Shown here: positions 1 to 8,138 of the stretch, piece after piece
How the letters are laid out: each line of letters starts with the position of its first letter
Position numbering within the stretch: position 1 is the stretch's first letter
Assembly: GCF_017357385.1 (NCBI RefSeq)
Contig: NZ_CP071632.1
Coordinates: 1,183,501-1,247,500 of the forward strand
Origin: Rhizobium sp. NZLR1
GTDB taxonomy: Bacteria; Pseudomonadota; Alphaproteobacteria; Rhizobiales; Rhizobiaceae
DNA: 64,000 nucleotides
Reading direction: 5' to 3'
Position numbers and translations under genes: made by a program
The notes under the pieces: model-generated
Databases searched by the model: none
What the model saw: only the letters and a program-made list of their open reading frames with translations
What the model was told of the DNA's origin: nothing

Positions 1-187
1 CCCGTCTCCACTTCACGAGATATCCAAACCCCGGCACGATCAGGATGCCACCGATCACCCATTCGATCAGGGTCAATGGACGCTCGTCCGGATCGTGTCC
101 TGTGAGATAGAGAAAAAGAAAAAAGCCTACGAAGCCCGCAGCTATCAGAGCCAGTGCGATCAGCAGGTCCTTGCGCGAACTTTGCAT
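1..187 (-). CDS. Small membrane protein, C-terminus beyond window edge
   Basis: The reading frame opens with ATG at 187 on the minus strand and runs off the left edge, so only 62 residues are visible. It begins MQSSRKDLLIALALIAAGF and has two hydrophobic stretches (about residues 8-28 and 42-58) separated by a short polar loop, as expected for a small two-helix inner-membrane protein. A purine-rich stretch lies just upstream of the ATG. I do not recognise the family. It is too short for the supplied ORF threshold but has a clean start and membrane topology. Confidence 0.55.
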   Translation of the reverse strand, partial: MQSSRKDLLIALALIAAGFVGFFLFLYLTGHDPDERPLTLIEWVIGGILIVPGFGYLVKWRR

Positions 188-404
188 GGAAATCCTCTTC
201 GAGAGTTTAGATTTTCGGGGGAGCAAGCTAGTGGACTTAACCGGCCGTGGCGGTTCTTCGAGAAGCTGGAATGATGGGCACCTTTCCGTTGCTACACAAT
301 TCCGCATATTTCAACACTCGCAATCGAAGATCATCGCTTAAGACTCGTGCCATCATCTACCTCTCCAAAGTGAATCTTGAATCGGCTTCGACCTGCGCCG
401 TCAT

Positions 405-896
405 TCATCGATCGCAGGATCTGCTCTCGTCGCTGATTTCCCCGACAAGCTCCCATATGTCGACCTTCTCGGCGCGTCCCTTGACCGGGGCCAGGCCGAA
501 GGGGCGAAAGTCGAAGCGGTCGGCGACGGCGGCGCGGGTGGCGGCGCTTGTCAGGATCGATGTGTTCAGATCCTTGTTCATGCCTTCCAGCCGTGATGCC
601 ACATTGATCGTATCGCCCATCGCCGTGTACTGCTGACGCGAAATCGCCCCGAAGCTGCCGACGACGGCCGGGCCGGTGTGCAATCCGAATCGCGTCAGGA
701 GCTCGGGGCGGCCATTGCTGAGATTGGCTTCGTTCAAGCCGTCGACCGCCGCTTTCATCGCCAGTGCGCATCGCCAACCATGTTCGGCATGGCTGATATC
801 GTCGACCGGGGCATTCCACATGACGAAAATGGAATCGCCGAGATATTGCACGACGGCCCCGCCATTGCGCTCGGCAATGCTTGATAACTCATGCAT
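405..896 (-). pseudogene. Truncated class III adenylate/guanylate cyclase (catalytic-domain fragment)
   Basis: This fragment encodes only the last two thirds of a class III cyclase catalytic domain, including QYLGDSIFVMWNAPVDD and the DTINVASRLEG segment. Positions 431-879 are nearly identical in DNA to 32430-32877, inside the full-length Cache-HAMP-cyclase gene at 32424-34337. Homology stops abruptly at the serine-isoleucine before AERNGG, and upstream of it there is unrelated sequence. The fragment lacks the first metal-binding segment (VTVLFTDIKDF in the intact gene), the sensor domain and the membrane helices, so it cannot be an active cyclase. It is a partial duplication and is probably untranslated. 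Confidence 0.85.
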
Positions 897-1072
897 GGCG
901 GAACGAATGGCGATGTCGGATGCTAAGATAGCGGCTGGTCTGCCGGTGGATTATTTCGATTACGGAAAAGGGCGACACGAAGTCTCATTATGGTGGGTGC
1001 GCTATTCACAGTAGACTCAGAATAAGCGGTCAACAGCCATCAACCTCTGCATAGATGTCAACACCTGAAACT

Positions 1073-1215
1073 CATGGCAGCGCTGGCCGAAGTGGGCCGT
1101 GTCGCGCTCGTTGCAGTCAGTCAGCCACACTTCTCGCGGATGACGCCGCGCGGTGATCCGCGCGGGCTGAAGACTTTATCGATGAGTGTTATCTCTTAAA
1201 TCCCCGACCCATCGA
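1073..1215 (+). pseudogene. Degraded fragment of a DHFR/RibD-like reductase gene
   Basis: The DNA from the ATG near 1073 matches the middle of the intact DHFR-like gene at 8139-8669. A run through GTGTCGCGCTCGTTGCAGTC is shared, followed by a recognisable but frameshifted match through the GATCCGCG-GGGCTGAAG segment to about 1175. From there to about 1215 the sequence resembles the LIDEYRLYF part of the same family, with the intervening segment deleted. No open frame persists. This is a relic of a paralogue, not a gene. The rest of 897-1296 shows nothing I can identify. Confidence 0.6.
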
Positions 1216-1296
1216 GCTGCTGGGCGTCGTCGCCTTCCCAGGGGGAGGGCATCGAGATGCGAGCGAGATTGGCCGAGGGCATCGGCATCCAACACT

Positions 1297-1845
1297 TCAA
1301 TTCCGGCTCGGCATATTCGATGATCTGCCCCGGCGAGGAATCAGAGGCGCGCCAGCCTTCTGCGCCTCGAGCAGGGTGAACTCGCGCGGCTGCAGCTCGA
1401 CCACCTGGCCGGCGCGGCGGGCTTCGCGGCGGATCAGATCGAGCTCGAGATCGGCAACCTTCAGCACCGTCCTCTGCTCCTGCACCGGCGGCCGGCGGCC
1501 AAGCGCATTGACGCGCGCCAGAAGCTCGGAGAAGGCAAAGGGTTTGGTGAGATAATCGTCGCCGCCCGCCTCCAGCCCCTCGACCCGATCGTCGACGCCG
1601 CCGATCGACGTCAGGAACAGCGCCGATGTGCCGACCTTGGCCGCCCGCAGCGAGCGGACGATCGCCAGCCCGTCGAGCCCCGGCAGCATGCGATCGACGA
1701 CGACGACGTCATAGGCTTCGCGCTGCGCCTGAAACAGCCCATCGCGGCCGTCGCCGAGCACGTCGCAGACATGGCCTGCCTCGGAAAGGCCCTTGGCGAT
1801 ATAATCGGACGTCTTCCGATCGTCCTCGATAAGCAGGATCCGCAT
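1297..1845 (-). pseudogene. OmpR-family response regulator with truncated DNA-binding domain
   Basis: Residues 1-115 are a complete receiver domain with the acidic pair EDD at 7-9, the phosphoacceptor Asp in VVVVDRMLPGLDG and the Lys in LTKPF. The winged-helix domain begins normally (VLKVADLELDLIRREARR, then QPREFTLLE) but switches after about residue 160 to unrelated sequence (AQKAGAPLIPRRG). The recognition helix, wing and C-terminal hairpin are therefore lost. The type resembles the metal-responsive CusR/IrlR regulators. No partner kinase follows. The stop is at 1297. I judge it non-functional as a DNA binder. Confidence 0.75.
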
Positions 1846-1907
1846 CAGCCCCGATCATTCCCGGCATGCCCTAAAGCACTCTAGCTGAGGAGGCGCTTTG
1901 GCGACAA

Positions 1908-1923
1908 CTTACGGATTTGTAAG
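1908..1923. promoter_or_regulatory. Inverted repeat upstream of the truncated response regulator
   Basis: CTTAC at 1908-1912 and GTAAG at 1919-1923 form an inverted repeat (CTTACGGATTTGTAAG). It lies 62 bp upstream of the minus-strand ATG at 1845 and 120 bp upstream of the plus-strand regulator at 2046. The arrangement resembles the operator boxes of CopR/CusR-type metal regulators, so it may be the old autoregulatory site of the truncated gene. Binding is inferred from position and symmetry only. Confidence 0.4.
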
Positions 1924-2045
1924 GTGGGGGCGGGGACGTCCTCGGCAGACGGCGCTGCTGGAAAAATCGATCCGTATGGTTTTATGCCTGTCGTCTGCCC
2001 CAGTCAGCAGAAGACAAGTTTCACCAGACCGCTTACGTTTGATAT

Positions 2046-2705
2046 ATGAGATTGTTGCTTGTCGAAGATGACCGGATGATTGCCGAAGCCCTGCTGAAAG
2101 GGTTGGGGCGGCATGCCATATCCGTGGATTGGGTGACGGACGGAAAGGCTGCGCTGGAAGCCGTCGGCCTTGTGGAATACGGCGTTGTCCTGCTGGATCT
2201 CGGGCTGCCCCGGATCGATGGCATGCAGGTGCTGGAATCGATCCGCAAGGCAGGCAAAGGCGTTCCCATCCTCATCCTCACCGCACGCGACGATCTGCCA
2301 AGCCGTGTGAAGGGCCTTGACCTCGGCGCCGACGACTATGTGCTGAAACCTTTCGAGCTCGATGAGCTGCTGGCCCGTATCCGGGCGGTGATGCGCCGCA
2401 AGGCCGGGCATGCCCAGTCGCTGATTCAGGCGGGAGAGGTGACGCTGGATCTCGCAACGCATGCTGTAACGTTCAGGGAGGCAACGGAAACCCTGTCTGC
2501 GCGGGAATTCGCACTTCTGCGGACACTGGCAGAGCGACCGGGTTTGATCCTCTCGCGCGGTCAGCTTGAAGAGCGTATCTACGGCTGGGGCGAGGAAATC
2601 GAAAGCAATGCGATAGACGTTCTGATCCATTATATCCGCAAGCGCTTCCATAAGGATGTTATCCGCAATGTGCGCGGCGCCGGCTGGACGATCCCGAAGG
2701 CCTGA
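2046..2705 (+). CDS. Two-component response regulator, OmpR/QseB-PmrA type
   Basis: This is a complete 219-residue OmpR-family regulator. The receiver domain (about 1-112) shows LLLVEDDRMI, the phosphoacceptor Asp in VVLLDLGLPRIDG, Thr in ILTARD and Lys in VLKPFEL. The winged-helix domain (about 125-217) includes LSAREFALL and ends with the usual NVRGAGWTI. The gene is followed after 1 bp by its sensor kinase, so the two are co-transcribed. A PmrA/QseB-like direct repeat at 4021-4037 precedes the next gene and is a plausible target. I see no strong Shine-Dalgarno before the ATG. Confidence 0.9.
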   Translation: MRLLLVEDDRMIAEALLKGLGRHAISVDWVTDGKAALEAVGLVEYGVVLLDLGLPRIDGMQVLESIRKAGKGVPILILTARDDLPSRVKGLDLGADDYVLKPFELDELLARIRAVMRRKAGHAQSLIQAGEVTLDLATHAVTFREATETLSAREFALLRTLAERPGLILSRGQLEERIYGWGEEIESNAIDVLIHYIRKRFHKDVIRNVRGAGWTIPKA

Positions 2706-2706
2706 C

Positions 2707-4011
2707 ATGTCGCTCCGCCGCTCGTTCATTCTCGTCTTTTCCGCGCTTTTAACGGCTCTTGCGGCCTTTGCCGCAGCCTTTTCCTATTACAGCGCACGTC
2801 TTGAGGCGTGGAGCATCCTGGACTTCCAGCTCCAGCAGATCGCTCATGTGGTCGGCGATGGCAGCGGTCTTGAACCTCTGGCGAGCGCGGGAGCCTCCAG
2901 CGATGAGATTGTGGCTGTCAGGATCACTTTCGCGGATGCGCGGGCGACCCGGACGAACGATCCGCGTGTGGTTTTCCCACCACCCGCCTCTGGCGGATTC
3001 TCCACCTTCCTTGCGGATGGCGAGGAGTGGCGGCTTTTTACCGACAAGGGCGATCCAGCCCGTACCGTCATGGTCGCCCAGCGCACGGCCGAGCGCGATG
3101 AGCTTGCGGCGGACGCCGCCTGGAACACCGCATGGCCGTTCCTGCTGGCCATACCCCTGTCGTGGCTAGCCGCCTATTGGCTGGTGGGTGCGATCATGGA
3201 GCGTCTCCATATCCTGGCGGGCCGGGTGGAACGCCGCGTCGTGGAGGACATTGACCCTCTTTCGGTCAAGGACGCCCCTGTGGAGGTGCGTCCGCTGGTG
3301 CTGGCGATCAACCGCGCGTTTGACCGCGTCCGCGCCACGCTGGAGCAACAGCGTGCCTTCCTTGCAGATGCGGCCCATGAGCTCAGGACACCGATCACGG
3401 CGCTTTCCCTCCAGATCGATAATCTCAGGCAGGCTGGGCAGCCGGAGGAGCGCGACGCGGCCGTCGCCGACCTGGAGGCCGGCGTGCGCAGGGCGACACA
3501 GGTGTCTACCCAGCTTCTCAGGTTGGCTCGCAGCGAGAGCGGCGAGGGGGCCGGCCGCGAGGCGGCCACAGTCCATCTTGGCGAAGCGCTTCAAGAGTGC
3601 CTGAGCCGGTTCCTGGCAGCGGCCGACGCAAAAGCGATCGATCTCGGCATGGTGCAATCGGTTCCCTGCGTGGTCAGGAGCGACCCCGTGGAACTGGCCG
3701 CCATCCTCGATATCGTCGTTGACAATGCGCTGCGATACACGCCGGACCACGGGCAAGTGGATCTTGCCGTGCTGACACGCAACGATCACGCAGTTCTCTC
3801 CGTGACCGACAACGGGCCGGGGATTGCAGCCGAACTGCGCGAGCGCGTGTTCGACCGCTTCTACCGTATCGATCCGTCTAAAACAGATGGAAGCGGCCTC
3901 GGCCTTGCGATCGCCCGCAATCTGGCCGGCCGCAACGGTGGCACCATCCGGCTGATGGACAATCCTGCAGGACGCGGCCTGCGGGTCGTTCTCGAATGGC
4001 CTCTCGCCTGA
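2707..4011 (+). CDS. Sensor histidine kinase, QseC/PmrB-like
   Basis: I start the gene at ATG 2707, 1 bp after the regulator stop, which gives MSLRRSFILVFSALLTAL. The start upstream at 2656 would overlap the regulator. Order of parts in 434 residues: N-terminal membrane helix, periplasmic segment of about 120 residues, second helix near WPFLLAIPLSWLAAYW, HAMP-like linker, dimerisation/phosphoacceptor box FLADAAHELRTPITALSLQ, N box DNALRY, G1 VTDNGPGI and G2 GSGLGLAIARN. All catalytic boxes are intact. It should phosphorylate the regulator encoded just upstream. The signal sensed is unknown. Confidence 0.92.
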   Translation: MSLRRSFILVFSALLTALAAFAAAFSYYSARLEAWSILDFQLQQIAHVVGDGSGLEPLASAGASSDEIVAVRITFADARATRTNDPRVVFPPPASGGFSTFLADGEEWRLFTDKGDPARTVMVAQRTAERDELAADAAWNTAWPFLLAIPLSWLAAYWLVGAIMERLHILAGRVERRVVEDIDPLSVKDAPVEVRPLVLAINRAFDRVRATLEQQRAFLADAAHELRTPITALSLQIDNLRQAGQPEERDAAVADLEAGVRRATQVSTQLLRLARSESGEGAGREAATVHLGEALQECLSRFLAAADAKAIDLGMVQSVPCVVRSDPVELAAILDIVVDNALRYTPDHGQVDLAVLTRNDHAVLSVTDNGPGIAAELRERVFDRFYRIDPSKTDGSGLGLAIARNLAGRNGGTIRLMDNPAGRGLRVVLEWPLA

Positions 4012-4020
4012 TCCGGCGGC

Positions 4021-4037
4021 TCTAAGTTTCTCCTAAG
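4021..4037 (+). promoter_or_regulatory. Candidate PmrA/QseB-type direct-repeat operator
   Basis: TCTAAG at 4021-4026 and CCTAAG at 4032-4037 are direct half-sites separated by 5 bp. The spacing fits the PmrA-box pattern (YTTAAK-N5-YTTAAK, known from enterobacterial PmrA) with one altered base per half. The site is 65 bp upstream of the ATG at 4102 and just after the kinase stop. It therefore probably lets the adjacent two-component system control the periplasmic protein and DUF347 membrane protein. Confidence 0.5.
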
Positions 4038-4101
4038 CCTTGCGCCCCATGCTTTGAGCGTACCCCGACAGGTGCACGACAAACCAATGGAGACAAACAC
4101 C

Positions 4102-4362
4102 ATGAACCGTTCCGCCAAACTGATCTTCACCGCCCTCACGCTCGGCTCCGCAGCCTTCGTCGCGCAGGCCAATGCAGCCTCGCGCCCGTGCGAGGACGTA
4201 TTGAAGGAATACCGCGCGGCCAAGGGGACCGCCAAGGTGTCGGCCGATGTGATGAAGAAGGCCGACGAGCTGGAAACCAAGGCGGTCGAGCGCTGCAATG
4301 CCGATGACGACAAGCGTGCCGACCAGTTCCTGATGGACGCCATGAAGCTTCTTGGCAAGTAA
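4102..4362 (+). CDS. Small exported protein of the two-component/DUF347 locus
   Basis: I place the start at ATG 4102, giving MNRSAKLIFTALTLGSAAF followed by a VAQANAASRP cleavage region, a standard Sec signal peptide. GGAGA lies just upstream. The mature part is about 62 residues, highly charged, with two cysteines (RPCEDV and VERCNA) that could form one disulphide. The sequence is predicted largely helical. No family is recognised. Its place between the sensor kinase and the DUF347 protein, behind a regulator-type box, suggests a stress-induced periplasmic protein. Confidence 0.7.
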   Translation: MNRSAKLIFTALTLGSAAFVAQANAASRPCEDVLKEYRAAKGTAKVSADVMKKADELETKAVERCNADDDKRADQFLMDAMKLLGK

Positions 4363-4392
4363 GCCGCGCCCGTGACCTCAGGAGATACCAAG

Positions 4393-5157
4393 ATGAGCAC
4401 ATCATTCAGTCAATCTGCCAGCCGCGTCCCCGAGGTCACGGTCGACTTCTGGCTGATCAAGCTGCTGGCGGTCACCATGGGGGAGACCGCAGCAGACTTT
4501 CTCAACGTCAACCTCGGCTATGGCCTTACCGCCACGTCGATTTTCATGGCCTGCGTGTTTCTCTGCGCACTCGCAATCCAGTTCTACCAGGGCAAGTATG
4601 TTCCGTGGTCGTACTGGCTGACGGTCGTCCTGATCAGCGTCGTGGGTACCCTTGTCACCGATAACCTCGTTGACAATTTCGGGGTCTCGCTGATGACCAC
4701 CACGGTGGGCTTCAGCATTGCGCTCGCCGTCACCTTCGCCATTTGGTACGGGGTGGACCGCACGCTCTCCATCCACTCGATCCTGACACCACGGCGCGAG
4801 AGTTTCTATTGGCTCGCCATCCTGTTCACCTTTGCCCTCGGCACATCGGTCGGCGACCAGGTCGCGGAACGCTTCGAACTGGGCTACCTGAATACGGGCC
4901 TTCTGTTTGGCGGCATCATCGTGGTGATCGCGGTGGCCTATTACAAGTTCAAGCTGGATGCCACCACCGCCTTCTGGCTGGCCTACATCCTGACCCGCCC
5001 GCTCGGCGCGTCCTTCGGCGACCTCCTGTCCCAGCCGATGGAATATGGCGGCCTCGGCCTCGGTACCGTCACCACCAGTCTTGGTTTCCTCCTTGCCATC
5101 ATAGCGACGGTCGTCTACGCGACAGCCCGCTACATGCGCGCGCCGACCCTTCCTTGA
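4393..5157 (+). CDS. DUF347-repeat integral membrane protein (COG4705-type)
   Basis: Start ATG 4393 has AGGAG at 4380-4384; the GTG at 4372 would lie ahead of that site. The 254-residue protein contains four copies of a membrane repeat built around a small-residue turn followed by an acidic residue: VTMGETAADFL, VVGTLVTDNLVD, FALGTSVGDQVAE and RPLGASFGDLLSQP. Each is followed by a G-rich segment (NLGYG, NFGVS, ELGYL, YGGLGL) and a transmembrane helix, giving roughly eight helices. The repeats match the DUF347 family, whose biochemical role is unknown. It probably forms one operon with the small exported protein and is controlled by the upstream two-component system. Confidence 0.8.
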   Translation: MSTSFSQSASRVPEVTVDFWLIKLLAVTMGETAADFLNVNLGYGLTATSIFMACVFLCALAIQFYQGKYVPWSYWLTVVLISVVGTLVTDNLVDNFGVSLMTTTVGFSIALAVTFAIWYGVDRTLSIHSILTPRRESFYWLAILFTFALGTSVGDQVAERFELGYLNTGLLFGGIIVVIAVAYYKFKLDATTAFWLAYILTRPLGASFGDLLSQPMEYGGLGLGTVTTSLGFLLAIIATVVYATARYMRAPTLP

Positions 5158-5309
5158 GATCACTGACCAACGGCATAGCGCCGGCCGCAGTGAAGATGAC
5201 GATGGTTCGGGGCGGGGTGGGCAGCTTCCGGCGCAACCGGACGCCAAGAGTTCCCACCGTTCCTTGAAAGAAGCGACGAGTTAGGCTCTTCTGGTCTCGG
5301 CACGTTTAC

Positions 5310-5780
5310 ATGACCGGGAGGGCACGATTGGCAAACATTCCAGATAGTATGAAATCAGAACTCGCAGCCGGGAATGATGGTCGAGGGATCAGCCTCCGGG
5401 ACTGGACCGCCAACAGCGGAAATTTCTCGCTCGCAGTAGGCTATTCAGAGATATTCTGGCCCCGCTTCGTCGCGTTTGAAAAATACGTTCTCGTTGACGG
5501 TTTCAATTTGGAGGGCTTGCGATCCTTTGAACGAAATCCTGAGGCAACGCGCCAGTCTATCGAATGGGTGATGAATCATTTTCACATCGCTGACATTCAG
5601 CACTCGGCATGCACGGATGTAGCCGGCGACAAGCTGGCGATCCTGGGCGAACGCCTGCGCGAAATCTACATCGCAAAGCTTGGGTGGCAATTTCCTGATC
5701 GTACATTCGTCGTAGAGCTTGTTCAGCCGGAGAGATCAGGTGAATTCGAAGATTATCAGATAAGCTTTTTCCAAGCATGA
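5310..5780 (+). CDS. Hypothetical protein, soluble
   Basis: A 156-residue soluble protein with balanced composition and no signal peptide or membrane segment. An internal start at 5349 (MKSELAAGND) is equally plausible because neither start has a strong ribosome-binding site. Conserved-looking parts are a central aromatic block (YSEIFWPRFVAFEKYVLVDGF) and a C-terminal beta-rich part (FPDRTFVVELVQPE). The composition and codon use look like a real gene rather than a shadow ORF. I do not recognise the family. It stands alone, divergent in neither direction from a clear partner. Confidence 0.6.
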   Translation: MTGRARLANIPDSMKSELAAGNDGRGISLRDWTANSGNFSLAVGYSEIFWPRFVAFEKYVLVDGFNLEGLRSFERNPEATRQSIEWVMNHFHIADIQHSACTDVAGDKLAILGERLREIYIAKLGWQFPDRTFVVELVQPERSGEFEDYQISFFQA

Positions 5781-5886
5781 TTTCCGTTATTGAAGTTCGC
5801 TTGACCGAGGATCCAACCACAAGCAGCGGGAATGAATCCCACTAAACCGCGCGAAAAGACTTTAAGCCTAGCCGGCTTCAGGCATC

Positions 5887-6681
5887 TTATGGCAGCCAGT
5901 CCGGCAAGACCTCGATCAAATCCTGCGCGGGATCGCTGGCGAGTTTGTCCAGCAGCGGCAGGTCTTGCGGTCGTATCAGCCTTTGAGAAAAATCTGCTTC
6001 GCGCCACCGATCCCAATCGGAGGTTTCTCGGCCATTCAGCACGTAGTGATCTCTGATGACATTGATCTTCACAAACCACAGGCCATTCACCTCACCGTGG
6101 CCAAATGCCTGAGGATCGACCGTCTCTCGACGGCATTTCAGCCAGGCTTCTCCTGCAGGCATGAAATAGTCACGCGGTACGTCGGCTGGGTCGAATTTGA
6201 TCTGTTTTTTCTCTTTCAGCATCCGGTCGATTTGCGCGTCGCTCAAATGCCAGCGTCTGGTTGCCGCGCTCCAATATTCACAAACCCAATGATCCTCCCA
6301 TCCTGCCGAGAAGTAGGAGGCGAAGCCACAGCGCACGCGTGCGGGAACACTTTTGCTGCGAAGGATCGAAGACAATGCGAGTGCAAAATCGCGACACGTG
6401 CCGGTGGATCGTCTCTCTGCGGGACGCCGGCAGTGGAGCGGCTGAGGATCTCTGGCGAACACATCGTCGAAGCGTTGCGCGATCGGCAATGTTTTTCTCG
6501 CCGATGCGTCCAACCTTGTTTGGTCGAGACCGTATTCTGCTGCCCAATCGGCGTGAACGAGCACGCCTTGAATAATTTCATTCAATCGCCCGACCCCGTT
6601 CGGCAAATCCGCCATCAAAGGCCTGTGATGGATTGGATCGGACATCTGACTATGGTTGGTCCAGCGTTTCTTTTCCTCCAT
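5887..6681 (-). CDS. Transglutaminase-like superfamily protein
   Basis: The 264-residue protein has the Cys-His-Asp triad of the transglutaminase-like fold. The Cys is in TGTCRDFALALSSILRSK, where the helix carries the nucleophile, the His in WEDHWVCEYW and the Asp in RWHLSDAQID. Bacterial members of this fold act as cysteine peptidases or amide-bond transferases. There is no signal peptide, so a cytoplasmic role is likely. The start at 6681 (MEEKKRW) has weak support; MSDPIHHRP at 6645 is an alternative. It overlaps no neighbour and its substrate is unknown. Confidence 0.8.
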   Translation of the reverse strand: MEEKKRWTNHSQMSDPIHHRPLMADLPNGVGRLNEIIQGVLVHADWAAEYGLDQTRLDASARKTLPIAQRFDDVFARDPQPLHCRRPAERRSTGTCRDFALALSSILRSKSVPARVRCGFASYFSAGWEDHWVCEYWSAATRRWHLSDAQIDRMLKEKKQIKFDPADVPRDYFMPAGEAWLKCRRETVDPQAFGHGEVNGLWFVKINVIRDHYVLNGRETSDWDRWREADFSQRLIRPQDLPLLDKLASDPAQDLIEVLPDWLP

Positions 6682-7021
6682 GTCGCTATGGTTGCCTTTC
6701 CCGTTGCGAGATCAAACCGGCAATGATTTTACCGCCGTCTGCAACATCGCAGGATAGGGAGTTTTGCGACAGCCACAATGACAGGTTTAGGCGATTCTGG
6801 ATCTGGGCGAAAAGAGCGAGCGGGAACAATTTCGGCCGCGGCCGGGTTACTGTTCGGTGAGCCGTGCAGAGATGCTGAAGTAGCTTGGGAGGCAGCACTT
6901 CAATGCTTTGCCTCTGCACGGCTCAGCACCCTTACTTTCGCCAGATAACTTTGTTCCCTGGTCCGCGACGCGTTGCCCGATCGGCTGGCGGGGCAATCCC
7001 GGTCTCACGTCTATTGCTGGC
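6682..7021. other. Intergenic, contains a dispersed 21-bp motif
   Basis: No convincing gene was seen in these 340 bp. Positions 6753-6773 carry a 21-bp motif beginning GATAGGGAGTTTTGCG that recurs exactly at 17266-17286. Weaker similarity continues to about 6790/17305. At the second site it forms the junction where the duplicated ABC-transporter fragment breaks off, so it may mark the edge of a recombined or inserted segment. Confidence 0.45.
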
Positions 7022-7795
7022 TTACGCCTTCTTAAGGCGAACTAGGATTGTTTTCGGGTTATTCGGTGCGTGCTCTACATCGACGATACCTGACGACCTC
7101 ACGAGATCCTTCAACTTGGGGAAGCCGTACTTGCGTGGTTTGAAGTCAGGCGCTTGCTTCACCAGATGCCCTCCCACTTCAGCTAGATTTGCTCGACCGT
7201 CTTGATCAGAAGTTGCGGTGATCGCTTTGGTCAACATGTCTCGTGTCGCTTTATCCAATCCAGCCTTTTTAGACGGCGCCTTCGTAGCCGTAGGTTTGGC
7301 CTGGACTGTGGTTTTTTGGGCGGGGGCCGCTGCTTCGTCGACTTCTGCAGCCTGAGCATTGAGGACGTCGAAATAGACGAATTTATTACAGGCCGTGATG
7401 AAGGAACGAGGCGTCTTCCTCCCACCGAACCCATAGACAGTGACGCATTGTTCCCGGATTCTCGCCGCCAGTCGCGCAAAATCGCTGTCACTGGAGATGA
7501 TACAGAAGCCCGAGAAACGACCAGTATACAACAAGTCCATGGCGTCGATGATCATTGCGCCGTCGGTCGCGTTTTTTCCGGTCGTATAGGCGAATTGCTG
7601 AATAGGCTGGATTGAATATTCGAGCAGGCATTCCTTCCAGCCCTTTAGGTTCGGACCCGTCCAGTCGCCGTAGATGCGTTTGACGCTGGCCGTTCCGCAG
7701 TTGGCGATCTCCGCCATGAGGCCGACGACGATCTTCGGCGAAGCGTTGTCGCCATCAATCAGCACCGCTAAGGTTCCGGAATTTTTTGCTGCCAT
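7022..7795 (-). CDS. NYN-domain ribonuclease-like protein with C-terminal OST-HTH/LOTUS domain
   Basis: The N-terminal half (about 1-150) is a NYN/PIN-like nuclease domain. It starts LAVLIDGDNAS, followed by KRIYGDW, the acidic TDGAMIIDAMDLLYTG segment and CIISSDSDFARLAARI. The four acidic positions expected to bind metal are all present. A low-complexity Ala/Lys linker (about 155-185) leads to a C-terminal winged-helix region (about 186-257) typical of OST-HTH/LOTUS modules. GGGGAGAGG precedes the ATG. Members of the group are thought to process or degrade RNA. The bacterial target is not known. Confidence 0.85.
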   Translation of the reverse strand: MAAKNSGTLAVLIDGDNASPKIVVGLMAEIANCGTASVKRIYGDWTGPNLKGWKECLLEYSIQPIQQFAYTTGKNATDGAMIIDAMDLLYTGRFSGFCIISSDSDFARLAARIREQCVTVYGFGGRKTPRSFITACNKFVYFDVLNAQAAEVDEAAAPAQKTTVQAKPTATKAPSKKAGLDKATRDMLTKAITATSDQDGRANLAEVGGHLVKQAPDFKPRKYGFPKLKDLVRSSGIVDVEHAPNNPKTILVRLKKA

Positions 7796-8138
7796 TTACC
7801 TCTCCCCGCGTTGCTCGCAAAGTATACATTGTCCTGATTATTGCAACTACGATCCTGGATGACAGTACATCTATAGATCGCTAGAATGAAAAGTTCGCAG
7901 AAGCAGTCAACGCGAAGAATGTCAATCCTGATTGGTAAGATAAAGTGGGGCGCCAGCACTACGATGATCATCGGCCTTCGTCGCGCCGCGCATCAACGTG
8001 GCGTGCGGACGTTAGTGCTCGTCAGGTTCTTGCGGCGCTTGCTCCACAATACCGGTAAATCGTGCAATTTATGCCTAGCTCACTTACCCCTATCAGTGGC
8101 GTAAGCTATCCTGAAGAACCCGGGATGGAGAATATGAC
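7796..8138. other. Intergenic, no recognised feature
   Basis: These 343 bp between the NYN gene and the DHFR-like gene contain only short unconvincing frames. They presumably hold the promoters of both divergently oriented genes, but I cannot point to specific boxes. Confidence 0.4.
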
